Assembly: GCA_026126305.1 (NCBI GenBank)
Contig: JAHCJI010000009.1
Coordinates: 62,001-126,000, forward strand
Length of the DNA stretch: 64,000 nt
Reading direction: 5' to 3'
Origin: Phycisphaeraceae bacterium
Lineage (GTDB): Bacteria; Planctomycetota; Phycisphaerae; Phycisphaerales; UBA1924
The translations under genes were made by a program, and so were the position numbers. Under the pieces are notes generated by a model. The model saw nothing but the letters and a program-made list of their open reading frames with translations, did not search any database and was not told the DNA's origin. Shown in pieces: positions 26,769 through 36,309 of this stretch (position 1 is the first letter of the stretch; every line of letters begins with the position of its first letter).

Positions 26769-27797
26769 ATGAGCCCGATCGATCCTCGTGAGTTGGGTAC
26801 CGGACTGACGCCCCAGGCCGCCTATCTGGAAGGCCTCCGCTGCGTCAAATGCCAGTACGACCTGTCCGGGCTGCCCAGGGGCAGTGTCTGCCCGGAATGC
26901 GGAACGCCCAACGCCCGGCCAAGTTACGACCGGAAGCGCGGCACGGGCGTTTCGAGGGCCCCCATCCCCTACATCGATCGGCTCGCCATCTGGCTCTGGG
27001 CGACCGCCATGGCATTGATCGGCTCGTGGTGCTTTGGCCTGCTCTCGGGCCTTGTGGCACACCCCTTCACCTGGGCACTGCATTTCATCGTGGCCTCGGG
27101 CTGGCTTGTGTCCCTTTGGATGGCCACCAAGCCCAAACCCGATCGTTACGAGCCGGGCCAGCACGACGCCTTCGACGACCCGCGATGGCGTATGGCCACT
27201 TTGGTCTCACAATCGTTCTGGCTCGTGGCCATCGGGTTGGCCACGCTCTCTTGGTTCCTGCCCCAACACGCCGGCATGGAGCGTGTCTTGGCCTTACTCA
27301 TCACTCTCTTTGCCATGCTGGCAGCATTTGGCTTCGTGCCCTTGGGCGTCCAACTCGCCTCGTTGGCTAATTGGATGGGCGACGCCGACGCCGAGAGTCG
27401 ATGTCGGACGGCATCGTGGCTGATCGCTGCCTATGGCGTGGGCATCGTGCTGGCCAAGGTGACGCCGTTGGTTGCGCTTTTCCTGGCCATCTTCTGGATC
27501 TGCTACTTCGTGGGCGTGGTGCTCCTGGCCATCAATCTGATCACCCTGGCCCGTGCCGCGACATGGGCCGCCCAGAACAGCCGACACAAGACGGTGGTCA
27601 CCGGACGCCGAGAGGCCATCGAGCGGCAACGCGAGCGCATGGCGGAAGAGAAACTCGAAGAACGCCTGGAAGCCTTGGACAACCCCGGTGGCCCACGCGC
27701 GGGCCGACAGATCATCCCGAAAGATGTTCCCGTGCCCAAGAGCCACACCATTGATCGGCCCGAGGACACGAGCCCGTACGAGGTCGGGGAGCAGTAG
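26769..27797 (+). CDS. Zinc-ribbon multi-span membrane protein
   Basis: 342 residues. N-terminal zinc ribbon (residues 24-46): CVKCQYDLSGLPRGSVCPECG. Four to six hydrophobic segments follow (from about residue 75 to 270), then a charged, coiled-coil-like tail rich in Glu and Arg. The same ribbon spacing appears in other planctomycete membrane proteins. Function unknown. Convergent with trxB, three bases apart. Confidence 0.7.
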   Translation: MSPIDPRELGTGLTPQAAYLEGLRCVKCQYDLSGLPRGSVCPECGTPNARPSYDRKRGTGVSRAPIPYIDRLAIWLWATAMALIGSWCFGLLSGLVAHPFTWALHFIVASGWLVSLWMATKPKPDRYEPGQHDAFDDPRWRMATLVSQSFWLVAIGLATLSWFLPQHAGMERVLALLITLFAMLAAFGFVPLGVQLASLANWMGDADAESRCRTASWLIAAYGVGIVLAKVTPLVALFLAIFWICYFVGVVLLAINLITLARAATWAAQNSRHKTVVTGRREAIERQRERMAEEKLEERLEALDNPGGPRAGRQIIPKDVPVPKSHTIDRPEDTSPYEVGEQ

Positions 27798-27800
27798 GCC

Positions 27801-28823
27801 TCACGCCAGCGAGTGCTCGCCCAGCCAATGCTCGGCGTCGAGCGCCGCCTGGCAGCCCATGCCCGCGGCGGTGATGGCCTGTCGGTATCGGGCATCGGCC
27901 ACGTCGCCGGCGGCAAACACCCCGGGGATATTGGTGTGGCTGCCGCGCCTTTTCAGGTCGATGTAGCCCTTGTCGTCGAACTCCAGGCCACTCTCGCGCA
28001 GGAACCTTGTCGCGGGAGTGTGCCCGATGGCCACGAACATGCCGTTCACTTCCAGTTCCCGGCGTTGTTTCGTGTTGGTGTCTTCGAGCACAAGAGCGCG
28101 GATGACGTCGGCCCCGGAGTTGGGATCCTTCTTGTCGAGCACGTCGACGACCTGGCTGTTCCAGATCATCTCGACATTGGGCTTGCCCAAGGTGCGTTCC
28201 TGCATGACCTTGCTGGCACGCAAGGAATCGCGACGATGGATGACGTACACCTTCGAGGCAAACTTGCTGACGTGGTGCGCCTCTTCCATGGCCGTATCGC
28301 CGCCGCCGACAACCGCCACGGGGTTGTTGCGGAACATCGGCAGGGCTCCATCGCACACCGCACAGGCCGAAACACCGCCGCCGGTCGTTGCCAGCCGCAG
28401 CTCATTGTCCAGCCCCAGCCAGTTGGCCGTCGCGCCCGTGGCGATGATGACCGCGTGAGCACGGATCGTCTTGCCGCTCGCGGTCGTGAGGACATGCGGG
28501 CCGGAACCATCCGTATGGAATGCCACCGTCTTCACGTCGTCGTTCATGACGCGCGCCCCGAAGCGTTCGGCCTGTTTCTGGAACAGAGCCATCATCTCAG
28601 GTCCAGCGATACCATGCGGAAAACCCGGGTAATTTTCCACTTCGGTGGTCAACATGAGTTGCCCGCCGGGCAGCACCGGGCCGGGGTCCTGCTTGGGCAC
28701 GCCAATTATGCACAGGGGCGACAATTGGGCCCGCGAGGCATAGAGCGCCGCCGTCCAGCCCGCCGGACCTGAGCCGATGATGACCAATTTCTCGACGCTC
28801 GATCCCGAACCATTGTCGCTCAT
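27801..28823 (-). CDS. trxB: Thioredoxin-disulfide reductase
   Basis: 340 residues. FAD-binding GSGPAGWTAALYASRA at the N-terminus, redox-active CAVC in the CAVCDGALP segment (about residue 155), NADPH-binding VVGGGDTAMEEA, and the C-terminal FAD motif GVFAAGDVADARYRQAITA. Reduces thioredoxin with NADPH. Residue spacing and length fit the bacterial low-molecular-weight enzyme. No thioredoxin gene nearby. Confidence 0.95.
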   Translation of the reverse strand: MSDNGSGSSVEKLVIIGSGPAGWTAALYASRAQLSPLCIIGVPKQDPGPVLPGGQLMLTTEVENYPGFPHGIAGPEMMALFQKQAERFGARVMNDDVKTVAFHTDGSGPHVLTTASGKTIRAHAVIIATGATANWLGLDNELRLATTGGGVSACAVCDGALPMFRNNPVAVVGGGDTAMEEAHHVSKFASKVYVIHRRDSLRASKVMQERTLGKPNVEMIWNSQVVDVLDKKDPNSGADVIRALVLEDTNTKQRRELEVNGMFVAIGHTPATRFLRESGLEFDDKGYIDLKRRGSHTNIPGVFAAGDVADARYRQAITAAGMGCQAALDAEHWLGEHSLA

Positions 28824-28917
28824 GTTCTCGTCCGTGGGTTGGTGAAGTCTCGCATCTCAAGAACACCAAGGGCCCGCCGAATGTTCCCGGCATTGTTCCC
28901 GGCATGGCACGGTGCGT

Positions 28918-30540
28918 TCAGAGCTCGCCTTGCCCCTGGAGGAATTCGCGGTAGAGCGAGATGACCGGCGGCCAGATCAGATAATCGCCATCGTACAGGG
29001 CCCGGGTGTTTTCGCGGACACGCCGGGCGGTGTCGTCTTTCGAATCCGGGCCGACGGACCAGATCACGAACTCGTCAGCGTCGATGCCCACGCGGATGCC
29101 AAAGTTCCGCTGGTTGAGCATGATCACGTCGATGGGCAAAGGCTGGTGCCCCAAACGGGGGTCTGGCGGAAGATCGCGGCGCGGTACCAGATACTTCAAC
29201 TCGCTGGCCAAGGGACGGTTCCGGGCGTCGCGGATCGGGCCGAACGGATCGACTTCCATGGTGTCGGGAAGGATCTGCGGACGCAACGCCGCAAGCGACA
29301 CGGGCAGCGTGCGCAGGCGGGCTTTGTAGGCCAAGACGCCCAGCGAGGCCCGGGTCCCAACGACTTCGGTTCGCAGGATTCGACGTTCGTTGAAGAACAC
29401 GGTCAACTCGGGCATTACGGCCTTGAGCACGCCGTGCGTCACCGGGTTGAGCCGGTCATACTCGCGGACGAGCTTCTGGGCGGGTGCGAAGTCGTTCTGG
29501 GTCCACAGCTGGGCCCAGTCGTTATACACGTTGTCCAACGCACGGCGCGAATCGAGCCCGTCGGCGTGGACCATGCGGAGCTGCGCCCATAAACCAGCAT
29601 CGCTGAATCGACGCAGCGGTCGGTCGCTGGTGGTCAGGGCGGACATCGTGGTGGCAAATCGCTCGTTTGCCTCGCCACGGGCACCGAAGATGCGGTCGAG
29701 GATCTGCTGGGCCGCGATGTAGTCGCCCTCGGGGAGCCGAAGCCGATCGACCAGCACAAAACCGCGACGCCCCAGGTCGAGGCGGCCGATAGCCTCCAGG
29801 AACTGATCGTGCGTCAAAGCAGGGCTGGCCTGCGAGTAGTCGACAAAAGCAACGTCACGGATCCGGATCGCCGAGTCGATCATGACCCGGTAGCCCCAGG
29901 AGACCTCTTCGAAGAACTCGCGGTCGGCCATCATGCGGCCCAGGTGCAACAAATCGATGAGCACGTCCAGTGCTCCCGCGGGGTTCCCGGCGTTCAGTCG
30001 CCTCGTGGCCTCGATGTGCGCGAGGATCGCAAGGTCGGTCATCCTCGGCAGGTATCGAAACTCGGCCATGGCCAACAGCGGCGGATCGCCCAATTCGGTA
30101 TACATCCCCGCACGAACCAGCTCGACGGGCACGCCGTTGATGCCATACGGCTGGGCCATGACCATCGAAGTCATGAACGAGGCTTCTTGTGTGATGCGGT
30201 CCAGGGCCGCGATCGCTTCCTGTTGAGGGCTCTCGGCCGCCCACCGTGAAGCTTCATCCCACCCACGGGTACCGGGCCCGATCAGCATGGCTCGGGTCGG
30301 ACGACCATCCTCGAGCACGCTCACCGACGCCGGCGGATCGGTCATCTTCGCCAGTGCGGGCAGGAGCACCATGTCGGCACGCTGCGCAGAGGGGATATCC
30401 CGGCTCTTGGCATTCACCCGGTCGATGAAACTGCCGGCCTGTGCCCGCGCCTGGGCGGGCAGAATCAGGACCAAGGCCAAGGCCAAGGCCAATCCCACGA
30501 TCGACCGGGTCCGGTGCCTGTGAGCAAGATCTCTGAACAT
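28918..30540 (-). CDS. Secreted protein of unknown function
   Basis: 540 residues from ATG 30540. Signal peptide with a long alanine/leucine core (SIVGLALALALVLILP, cleavage near ARAQA). The mature part is helical in its first two thirds and ends in a conserved-looking segment with repeated Pro and Arg (LKYLVPRRDLPPDPRLG). I recognise no family. Other start codons upstream give residues without signal-peptide character. It ends close to trxB and is divergent from ald. Confidence 0.65.
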   Translation of the reverse strand: MFRDLAHRHRTRSIVGLALALALVLILPAQARAQAGSFIDRVNAKSRDIPSAQRADMVLLPALAKMTDPPASVSVLEDGRPTRAMLIGPGTRGWDEASRWAAESPQQEAIAALDRITQEASFMTSMVMAQPYGINGVPVELVRAGMYTELGDPPLLAMAEFRYLPRMTDLAILAHIEATRRLNAGNPAGALDVLIDLLHLGRMMADREFFEEVSWGYRVMIDSAIRIRDVAFVDYSQASPALTHDQFLEAIGRLDLGRRGFVLVDRLRLPEGDYIAAQQILDRIFGARGEANERFATTMSALTTSDRPLRRFSDAGLWAQLRMVHADGLDSRRALDNVYNDWAQLWTQNDFAPAQKLVREYDRLNPVTHGVLKAVMPELTVFFNERRILRTEVVGTRASLGVLAYKARLRTLPVSLAALRPQILPDTMEVDPFGPIRDARNRPLASELKYLVPRRDLPPDPRLGHQPLPIDVIMLNQRNFGIRVGIDADEFVIWSVGPDSKDDTARRVRENTRALYDGDYLIWPPVISLYREFLQGQGEL

Positions 30541-30883
30541 GCGCGACTGCCTCCGGGAAGAACAAAGCCAAGCACCCCGAGCGGGGCGTCGAGGGGGCCT
30601 TATGCCCCAGCCCGCCCCGGCGCTACACCGAAACGCGACAGGGGCTTCGACCAAGGGCGGATACTAGCCAAAACCCCCACCGCCGGCTTTCCGGTCGACA
30701 ATCGATCTCGAACAGATTTCAGAGGCACAGGTCGCATGGGCATATCATCTCCGATGCGCTCCACGCACCGCTGTCATAGTGGAGCCATAACCCAGAGCCG
30801 AATCCCGCACAAGATCCAAGCATACAGCCCGGGCCAAGCCGAGGCACGGGCCTGCCAAGAACCGTAGTCAGGAGCATTCCAGC
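30541..30883. other. Divergent intergenic region between 30540 (minus) and ald (plus)
   Basis: 343 bp without a gene. I see no sigma-70 hexamer pair, hairpin or repeat that I would defend. It must carry both promoters. A purine-rich GTCAGGAGCA sits just before the ald start and serves as the ribosome-binding site. Confidence 0.5.
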
Positions 30884-31996
30884 ATGATCGTTGGCGTCCC
30901 AAAAGAGGTTAAACCGGACGAATACCGCGTCGGACTCATGCCCGTGGGCGTCGACCTGCTCATCCGCGACGGCCACGGCGTGGTCGTCCAATCGGGTGCG
31001 GGGTTGGGCATCGGGTTCGATGACTCGGCGTACGAGTCCGTGGGGGCCACCATCGCCGCCAACGCCGCCGAGGTCTGGGCCCGGGCCGACATGATCGTCA
31101 AGGTCAAGGAGCCCCAGCCGATCGAATGGCCGCACATGCGCGAGAATCAGGTGGTCTTCACCTACTTCCACTTCGCCGCCGACCGCGACCTGACGCTGGC
31201 CTGCCTGGAGAAGAAGATCTGCGCCGTCGCCTACGAGACCCTCGAGGCCCCCGGTGCGAACGGCCGCGTCACGCTGCCCCTGCTCACCCCCATGAGCGAG
31301 ATCGCCGGCCGCATGGCCACGCAGGAGGGCGCCAAATACCTCGAGAAGCCCCAGCAGGGCCGCGGCGTGCTGCTGGGCGGCGTCCCGGGCGTCGAGCCGG
31401 GCAACGTGCTGGTGCTCGGCGGGGGCGTGGTGGGCACCAACGCGGCCAAGATCGCCAGCGGCATGGGCGCCGACGTCATCATCATGGACGTCGACCTGGA
31501 CCGCATGCGCTACCTCGAAGACGTCATGTCCGACAACGTCACCACCATCTACAGCGACCCGCACGCCATCCGCAAGTATTTGCGCTGGGCCGACCTGGTC
31601 ATCGGGGCCGTGCTGCTGCCGGGCGCCAAGGCCCCCAACCTGGTCACGCGCGAGGACCTCAAGATCATGCGCGAGGGCGCGGTCATCGTCGACGTCTCCA
31701 TCGACCAGGGCGGCTGCGTCGAGACCAGCCGCGTGACGACCCACGGCCAGCCGACGTACATCATCGACGGCGTGGTCCACTACTGCGTGGGCAACATGCC
31801 CGGGGCCGTCTCGCGTACCAGCACCCACGCGCTCAACAACGCGACCATCCCCTGGGCCCGCAAGCTGGCCAGGTTCGGCCCGCACGCCATCGCCGAACGC
31901 GACGCGGGCTTTGCCATGGCCATCAACGCCGACGCGGGCCGCCTGCTCAACCGCCCCGTCGCCGAGGCCCACGACCTGGAAGTCGCCACGGCCTGA
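30884..31996 (+). CDS. ald: Alanine dehydrogenase
   Basis: 370 residues. Interconverts L-alanine and pyruvate plus ammonia with NAD. Starts MIVGVPKEVKPDEYRVGLMP, has the substrate-binding VKVKEPQ motif, TYFHFAAD, and the NAD fold VLVLGGGVVGTNAAKIASGMGAD. Length matches the family. GTCAGGAGCATTCCAGC precedes the start. The final third was copied to 33029-33346 (see that entry). A strong hairpin follows at 32072-32119. Confidence 0.95.
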   Translation: MIVGVPKEVKPDEYRVGLMPVGVDLLIRDGHGVVVQSGAGLGIGFDDSAYESVGATIAANAAEVWARADMIVKVKEPQPIEWPHMRENQVVFTYFHFAADRDLTLACLEKKICAVAYETLEAPGANGRVTLPLLTPMSEIAGRMATQEGAKYLEKPQQGRGVLLGGVPGVEPGNVLVLGGGVVGTNAAKIASGMGADVIIMDVDLDRMRYLEDVMSDNVTTIYSDPHAIRKYLRWADLVIGAVLLPGAKAPNLVTREDLKIMREGAVIVDVSIDQGGCVETSRVTTHGQPTYIIDGVVHYCVGNMPGAVSRTSTHALNNATIPWARKLARFGPHAIAERDAGFAMAINADAGRLLNRPVAEAHDLEVATA

Positions 31997-32017
31997 AAAC
32001 CCTTCCCAACCCCTGCG

Positions 32018-32150
32018 AAGCAGGCACCAGGCACCGGGGAGCAGGCATCGGGGGGGAGGAAGAAGTCGCGACCCCCAACCGAGCCTGGCTGCGTCAGCAC
32101 GCGGCTTGGTTGGGGGTTTCTTCACAGATGCCTGATCCCCGATGCCTTCT
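32018..32150. repeat. Heptamer inverted arms around the ald terminator
   Basis: Left arm 32018-32054 holds GGCACCA, GGCACCG and GGCATCG heptamers; right arm 32126-32147 holds GATGCCT, GATCCCC, GATGCCT. GGCATCGGGG and CCCCGATGCC are perfect inverted copies. Same heptamer family as the clusters at 46171-46380, 46753-46905 and 49355-49450. Confidence 0.5.
32072..32119. terminator. Terminator after ald
   Basis: 14-bp stem CCCCCAACCGAGCC (32072-32085) with GGCTTGGTTGGGGG (32103-32116), one G-U pair, 17-base loop, then TTTCTTC. It sits between ald and the convergent dockerin gene. Confidence 0.8.
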
Positions 32151-32152
32151 TC

Positions 32153-32836
32153 CTATCCGCACCCTTGCACGAACGCGTTCTGGAAGGCCAGGAAGTCGAG
32201 GATGGTGAGCTCGCCGTCGCCGTCGAAGTCGGCGTAGGGGTCGCCGGTCACGAAGGCGTTCATGAAGCACAGGAAGTCGAAGATCGTCAGCACGTCGTCG
32301 CCGTCGCAGTCGGTCGCGCAGCGCCGCACGCGGATGACGCCAGAGCCCTCGGTAAACGTGTCGATGCGATCCTGGGACAGGCTGGTTTCGCGGTGGAGAT
32401 AGACAAAAAATCTCGTGGTGGAGATGGACTGGATATGCACGTCCCTGGGCTCGAAAGAGTCGGGTTGCCACCTTGCAAGGCTCACTGGGAATGGATTGCT
32501 GTCGTCGCCGATGATGCCCGCCGGAGGAAAATGGAGTTGCCCTTCGACGATGTTGCGCAGGAAACGCCCGTCGAACAACGGGGGAGAGCCACACGGGCCA
32601 TACAGGCATTCGTAGCCCACGAACTGGCCATCGTGCGCCTCGATGGCGAAGGTTGCACTCGCGAACGCGAAGTCGTCGGGGTTGAACGCCGCCAGCACGT
32701 AGATATCGACCACTGGCGAATCGGGCGTGGCGACCGATCGCGGCTGGAAGTGGAACGTCTCCTGCGCGAGGATGGGATGGACCCAGCCAATCACCGCGAG
32801 AAGAACGAGGCGTGTTGCCATCGGCACCTTGAACAT
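32153..32836 (-). CDS. Secreted GC-type dockerin protein (small)
   Basis: 227 residues. ATG 32836 has GGAGGG just upstream; signal peptide MFKVPMATRLVLLAVIGW, cleavage near LAQ. A beta-rich domain of about 130 residues, unrecognised, precedes the loops DCDGDDVLTIFDFLCFMN and DFDGDGELTILDFLAFQN, where the first loop has lost a Gly. Ends QGCG. Probably a surface ligand-binding protein. Confidence 0.75.
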   Translation of the reverse strand: MFKVPMATRLVLLAVIGWVHPILAQETFHFQPRSVATPDSPVVDIYVLAAFNPDDFAFASATFAIEAHDGQFVGYECLYGPCGSPPLFDGRFLRNIVEGQLHFPPAGIIGDDSNPFPVSLARWQPDSFEPRDVHIQSISTTRFFVYLHRETSLSQDRIDTFTEGSGVIRVRRCATDCDGDDVLTIFDFLCFMNAFVTGDPYADFDGDGELTILDFLAFQNAFVQGCG

Positions 32837-32974
32837 CGGCGGCCCTCCAAAAAGTCGCCAGGTCTTGACCCGGCCGCATCCACTTTGCCGGGATCGATCG
32901 AATCGACGGTGCTTTTGAGTATACCACAGATCCGTTAGGACGCAGCACAATGTTTCACAACATCGCGATTTATT

Positions 32975-33000
32975 GATGCCCCGGACATCATCGGGGCATC
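32975..33000. repeat. GATGCCC-type hairpin
   Basis: GATGCCCCG and CGGGGCATC, 9-bp arms around an 8-base loop, between the dockerin gene (start 32836) and the ald remnant. The sequence belongs to the GATGCCC/GGGCATC heptamer family. Confidence 0.45.
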
Positions 33001-33028
33001 GGGCCTGGCGGCGGGCTCGCGGGGGTGT

Positions 33029-33346
33029 ATGAGGAACGCCAAGGCGTCAAGGGCCGCAAGGGGGCGTTGGTTGGGGTTGCTGGTGCTCGGCGGGGGCGTG
33101 GCTGGCACCCACGCGCCCAGGATCGCCAGCGGCATGGGCGCCGGCGTGGTCGTCATGGGCGTCGACCCCGACCGCGTGCGCTCCCTGGAAGACCTCATGC
33201 CCGCCAACGCCGCCACCCTCTCCAGCGGCCCGCACGCCATCGCCGAACGCGACGCGGGCTTTGCCATGGCCATCAACGCCGACGCGGGCCGCCTGCTGAA
33301 CCGCCCCGTCGCCGAGGCCCACGACCTGGAAGTCGCCACGGCCTGA
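33029..33346 (+). pseudogene. Decayed partial copy of alanine dehydrogenase
   Basis: 105 codons, open, but not a functional enzyme. From 33079 the sequence parallels the NAD-binding fold of ald (VLGGGVAGTHAPRIASGMGAG), then skips about 107 codons and rejoins the last 39 codons, which are nearly identical to ald at DNA level (31879-31996) down to the same TGA. The skip lies between two copies of CCCGCACGCCATC present in ald at 31558 and 31879; the copy keeps one at 33229. The N-terminal half has drifted heavily toward GC-rich substitutions while the last 118 bp have not. The first 15 codons are unrelated. Confidence 0.85.
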
Positions 33347-33403
33347 CCGGGAAGCCAGCACCCGACCGGCCCGGGCCCGGTGGAATCCGCGGCGGTTTTG
33401 ACG

Positions 33404-33676
33404 GAAACCGAAGTCGTTCCGAAGGAAGCAGAAATCATTCCGGAGGAAGCCGAAATGGTTCCGAAGGAAGCGGAAATCATTCCGAAGGAAGCGGAAATCG
33501 TTCCGAAGGAAGCCGAAATGGTTCCGAAGGAAGCCGAAATCATTCCGATGGAAGCGGAAATCGTTCCGAAGGAAGCGGAAATCATTCCGAAGGAAGCGGA
33601 AATGGCTCCGATGGAAACAAAAATGGCTCCGGTGGAAACAAAAATGGCTCCGGTGGGAGCAAACACAGCCCCTTAC
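33404..33676. repeat. 21-bp tandem array A (13 units)
   Basis: Units begin at 33404, 33425, 33446 and every 21 bp to 33656 without a single spacing change. The core of the first ten or so units is GAAATSRTTC (GAA-N4-TTC, often CGGAA-N4-TTCCG). Units from 33614 on are degenerate. No spacers, so not CRISPR. Read on the plus strand in the frame beginning 33380 it would give heptapeptides EAE-[IM]-[IV]-PK. It lies between the ald remnant and katG. Confidence 0.9.
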
Positions 33677-33843
33677 GACCGTCCCGGGCCCTAAATCCCC
33701 GCGGGCCCCCGTGCTTGCGGGCCCGCTGGCGGGGTCGCCCGGGCCGATCCTGCAAACAACGACCGATCGCTGCCCCCCACCACCGGGGCCGAAGCGTCCG
33801 CTGGCCGACGGGCGGCTTGGGGTCTATCCTGTTCTCTCCCAGA

Positions 33844-33858
33844 TTAGAATCTCTCTAA
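33844..33858. promoter_or_regulatory. PerR/Fur-like box upstream of katG
   Basis: TTAGAATCTCTCTAA has the 7-1-7 layout of PerR/Fur operators and starts with the same eight bases as the box upstream of iscS (39908-39922). It lies 86 bp before the katG start, a normal place for a peroxide-sensing repressor. Confidence 0.55.
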
Positions 33859-33943
33859 CCAATACCCCGAACACGCCCCCCATACCCCCAACGCGGCCCC
33901 GAACAATCCCATCGCCCCGGCCCGGCAGCAAGGAGACACGCCC

Positions 33944-36259
33944 ATGACCACCACCGACACGTCCGGCAAGCCCGCCCAGTGCCCCTTCCGCGGCGCCCGC
34001 GTGGGCGGCGCCCTGGGCTCGGCCCCGCAGATCGGCCACTGGTGGCCCAACCGCCTGCCCGTCGAGCTGCTGCACCAGAACCCCGCCATCGCCAACCCGC
34101 TGCGCGACGTGGACTACCGGCAAGCCTTCGAGGGGCTGGACTTCGACCAGCTCAAGGCCGACCTTCGCGCGTTCATGACCGACAGCCAGCCCTGGTGGCC
34201 GGCCGACTATGGGCACTACGGGCCCCTGATGGTCCGCATGGCCTGGCACGCCGCGGGCACGTACCGCATCGCCGACGGCCGGGGCGGGGCCGGCACGGGC
34301 ATGCAGCGCTTCGCCCCGACCAACTCCTGGGACGACAACGGCAACCTGGACAAGGCCCGCCGCCTCTTGTGGCCCATCAAGCAGAAGTACGGCGCGGCCC
34401 TCTCCTGGGGCGACCTCATGATCCTGGCCGGCAACGCCGCCCTGGAGTCCATGGGCTTTGCGACCTTCGGCTTCGGCGGCGGACGCATCGACACCTGGGA
34501 GCCGGACCGGGGCATCTACTTCGGAAGCGAGTTCTGGGATGGCAAGGCCGTGGGCGAGTTCGCCGGCAGCCGGGCGGGCGGACAGGCCGGCGGCGCGCAC
34601 CCCGGCGAGATGGTCACGCGCACGAAGCGCTGGACCGGCAAGCCCGGCGAGGCCGACTATGACCTCGAGGCACCGCTGGCGGCCAGCTTCCAGGGGCTGA
34701 TCTATGTCCACCCCGAGGGGCCCAACCGCGACGGCGACCCGGTGACCGCCATCGCCGACATCCGCGAGACCTTCAAGCGCATGGCCATGGACGACGAGGA
34801 GACCGTCGCGCTCATCGCCGGCGGGCACGCCTTCGGCAAGAGCCACGGCGCGGTGCCCGGCGACAAGGTGGGCCCCGCGCCCGAGGGGGCGCCCATGAGC
34901 GCCATGGGCCTGGGCTGGCAGAACACCGAGGGCAGCGGCTTTGCCCAGTACGCCATGACCAGCGGCATCGAGGGCGCGTGGACGCCCGAGCCCACCCGGT
35001 GGGACAACGCGTACCTGGAGAACCTCTTCAAGTACGACTGGGAACTCACGCGCAGCCCCGCGGGGGGGATCCAGTACAAGCCCAAGGCAAAGGACGCCCC
35101 GACGACACCCGACGCGCACGTCCCGGGCCAGCAGAACGAACTCATGATGCTGGCCACCGACATCGCCCTGAAGATCGACCCGGAGTATCGCAGGATCTGC
35201 GAGAAGTTCCTCGAAGACTTCGGGTACTTCAGCGACTGCTTCGCCCGCGCGTGGTTCAAGCTCACCCACCGCGACATGGGCCCCAAGGCACGGTACCTGG
35301 GCCCCGATGTGCCCGCCGAGGACCTGGTCTGGCAGGACCCCATCCCCGCCGTCGACCACGCCCTGATCGACGAGCGCGACATCGCCAGCCTCAAGCAGGC
35401 CATCCTCTCCAAGGGGCTTTCCGTCCCCGAGCTGGTCTCGGCCGCGTGGGCGTCGGCCTCGACCTACCGCGACTCGGACAAGCGCGGCGGGGCCAACGGC
35501 GCCCGCGTCGCGCTCGACCCGCAGAAGCGCTGGGCCGTCAATCGGCCCCAGGAACTGGCCAGGGTCCTCGACGCCCTGCGTTCGGTCCAGGGCGAGTTCA
35601 ACCAATCGCAATCGGGCAGCGCGGCGGGCGGCAAGCGGGTCTCCCTGGCCGACCTCATCGTGCTGGGCGGGTGCGCCGCCGTCGAGAAGGCCGCCAGGGA
35701 CGCGGGCGTGGCCGCCACCGTGCCCTTCACGCCGGGACGCACCGACTGCACGCAGGACCAGACCGACGTGGAGAGCTTCGACTGGCTCCAGCCCGTGGCC
35801 GACGGCTTTCGCAACTACATCAACGCGAGCGTGCGCCTGGACGTCGCCCCGGAGCGCATCTTCCTGGACCGCGCCAACCTGCTGACGCTCTCTGCCCCAG
35901 AGTGGACCGTGCTCGTCGGCGGCCTGCGCGTGCTCGACCAGAACTACGACGGCGGCCAGCACGGCGTCTTCACCGACCGCCCCGGCGTCCTGAGCAACGA
36001 CTTCTTTACCACCCTGTGCAGCATGGACTACGTGTGGGAGCCGGCCGACAAGGCCGAGATGGGCTTCCTTCTCAAGGACCGCGCCACGGGCAAGACCCGG
36101 CACACCGCCACCCGCTGCGACCTGGTCTTTGGCTCCAACGCCTCGCTGCGCAACATCGCCGAGGTCTACGCCGCAAGCGACGGCCACGAGCGGATGGTCC
36201 ACGACTTCATCTTGGCCTGGAACAAGGTGATGATGCTCGACCGCTTCGACGTGCGGTGA
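33944..36259 (+). CDS. katG: Catalase-peroxidase
   Basis: 771 residues, a full two-domain KatG. Decomposes hydrogen peroxide and acts as a peroxidase, with haem b. Distal side [11 protein letters not shown] (about residue 97-107) carries the catalytic Arg, Trp and His; the covalent-adduct Tyr lies in [15 protein letters not shown]; the proximal His is in [10 protein letters not shown] (about 293) after [13 protein letters not shown]. The inactive C-terminal domain begins near residue 440. AAGGAGA precedes the ATG. No signal peptide. Likely controlled through the box at 33844-33858. Confidence 0.97.
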   Translation: MTTTDTSGKPAQCPFRGARVGGALGSAPQIGHWWPNRLPVELLHQNPAIANPLRDVDYRQAFEGLDFDQLKADLRAFMTDSQPWWPADYGHYGPLMVRMAWHAAGTYRIADGRGGAGTGMQRFAPTNSWDDNGNLDKARRLLWPIKQKYGAALSWGDLMILAGNAALESMGFATFGFGGGRIDTWEPDRGIYFGSEFWDGKAVGEFAGSRAGGQAGGAHPGEMVTRTKRWTGKPGEADYDLEAPLAASFQGLIYVHPEGPNRDGDPVTAIADIRETFKRMAMDDEETVALIAGGHAFGKSHGAVPGDKVGPAPEGAPMSAMGLGWQNTEGSGFAQYAMTSGIEGAWTPEPTRWDNAYLENLFKYDWELTRSPAGGIQYKPKAKDAPTTPDAHVPGQQNELMMLATDIALKIDPEYRRICEKFLEDFGYFSDCFARAWFKLTHRDMGPKARYLGPDVPAEDLVWQDPIPAVDHALIDERDIASLKQAILSKGLSVPELVSAAWASASTYRDSDKRGGANGARVALDPQKRWAVNRPQELARVLDALRSVQGEFNQSQSGSAAGGKRVSLADLIVLGGCAAVEKAARDAGVAATVPFTPGRTDCTQDQTDVESFDWLQPVADGFRNYINASVRLDVAPERIFLDRANLLTLSAPEWTVLVGGLRVLDQNYDGGQHGVFTDRPGVLSNDFFTTLCSMDYVWEPADKAEMGFLLKDRATGKTRHTATRCDLVFGSNASLRNIAEVYAASDGHERMVHDFILAWNKVMMLDRFDVR

Positions 36260-36309
36260 ACATACCACAGCTTCGGACATCGATCGGCACGATCGGAGCG
36301 GACAAGGAA

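Noticed and set aside
33404..33676. Array A, B or C as CRISPR
   Set aside because: Units abut with no spacers, unit length is 21 bp, and no cas genes are near.
33380..33694. Array A as a normal protein-coding gene
   Set aside because: The frame has a GTG start but no ribosome-binding site or non-repeat domain; kept as a repeat, with the coding option noted in the findings.
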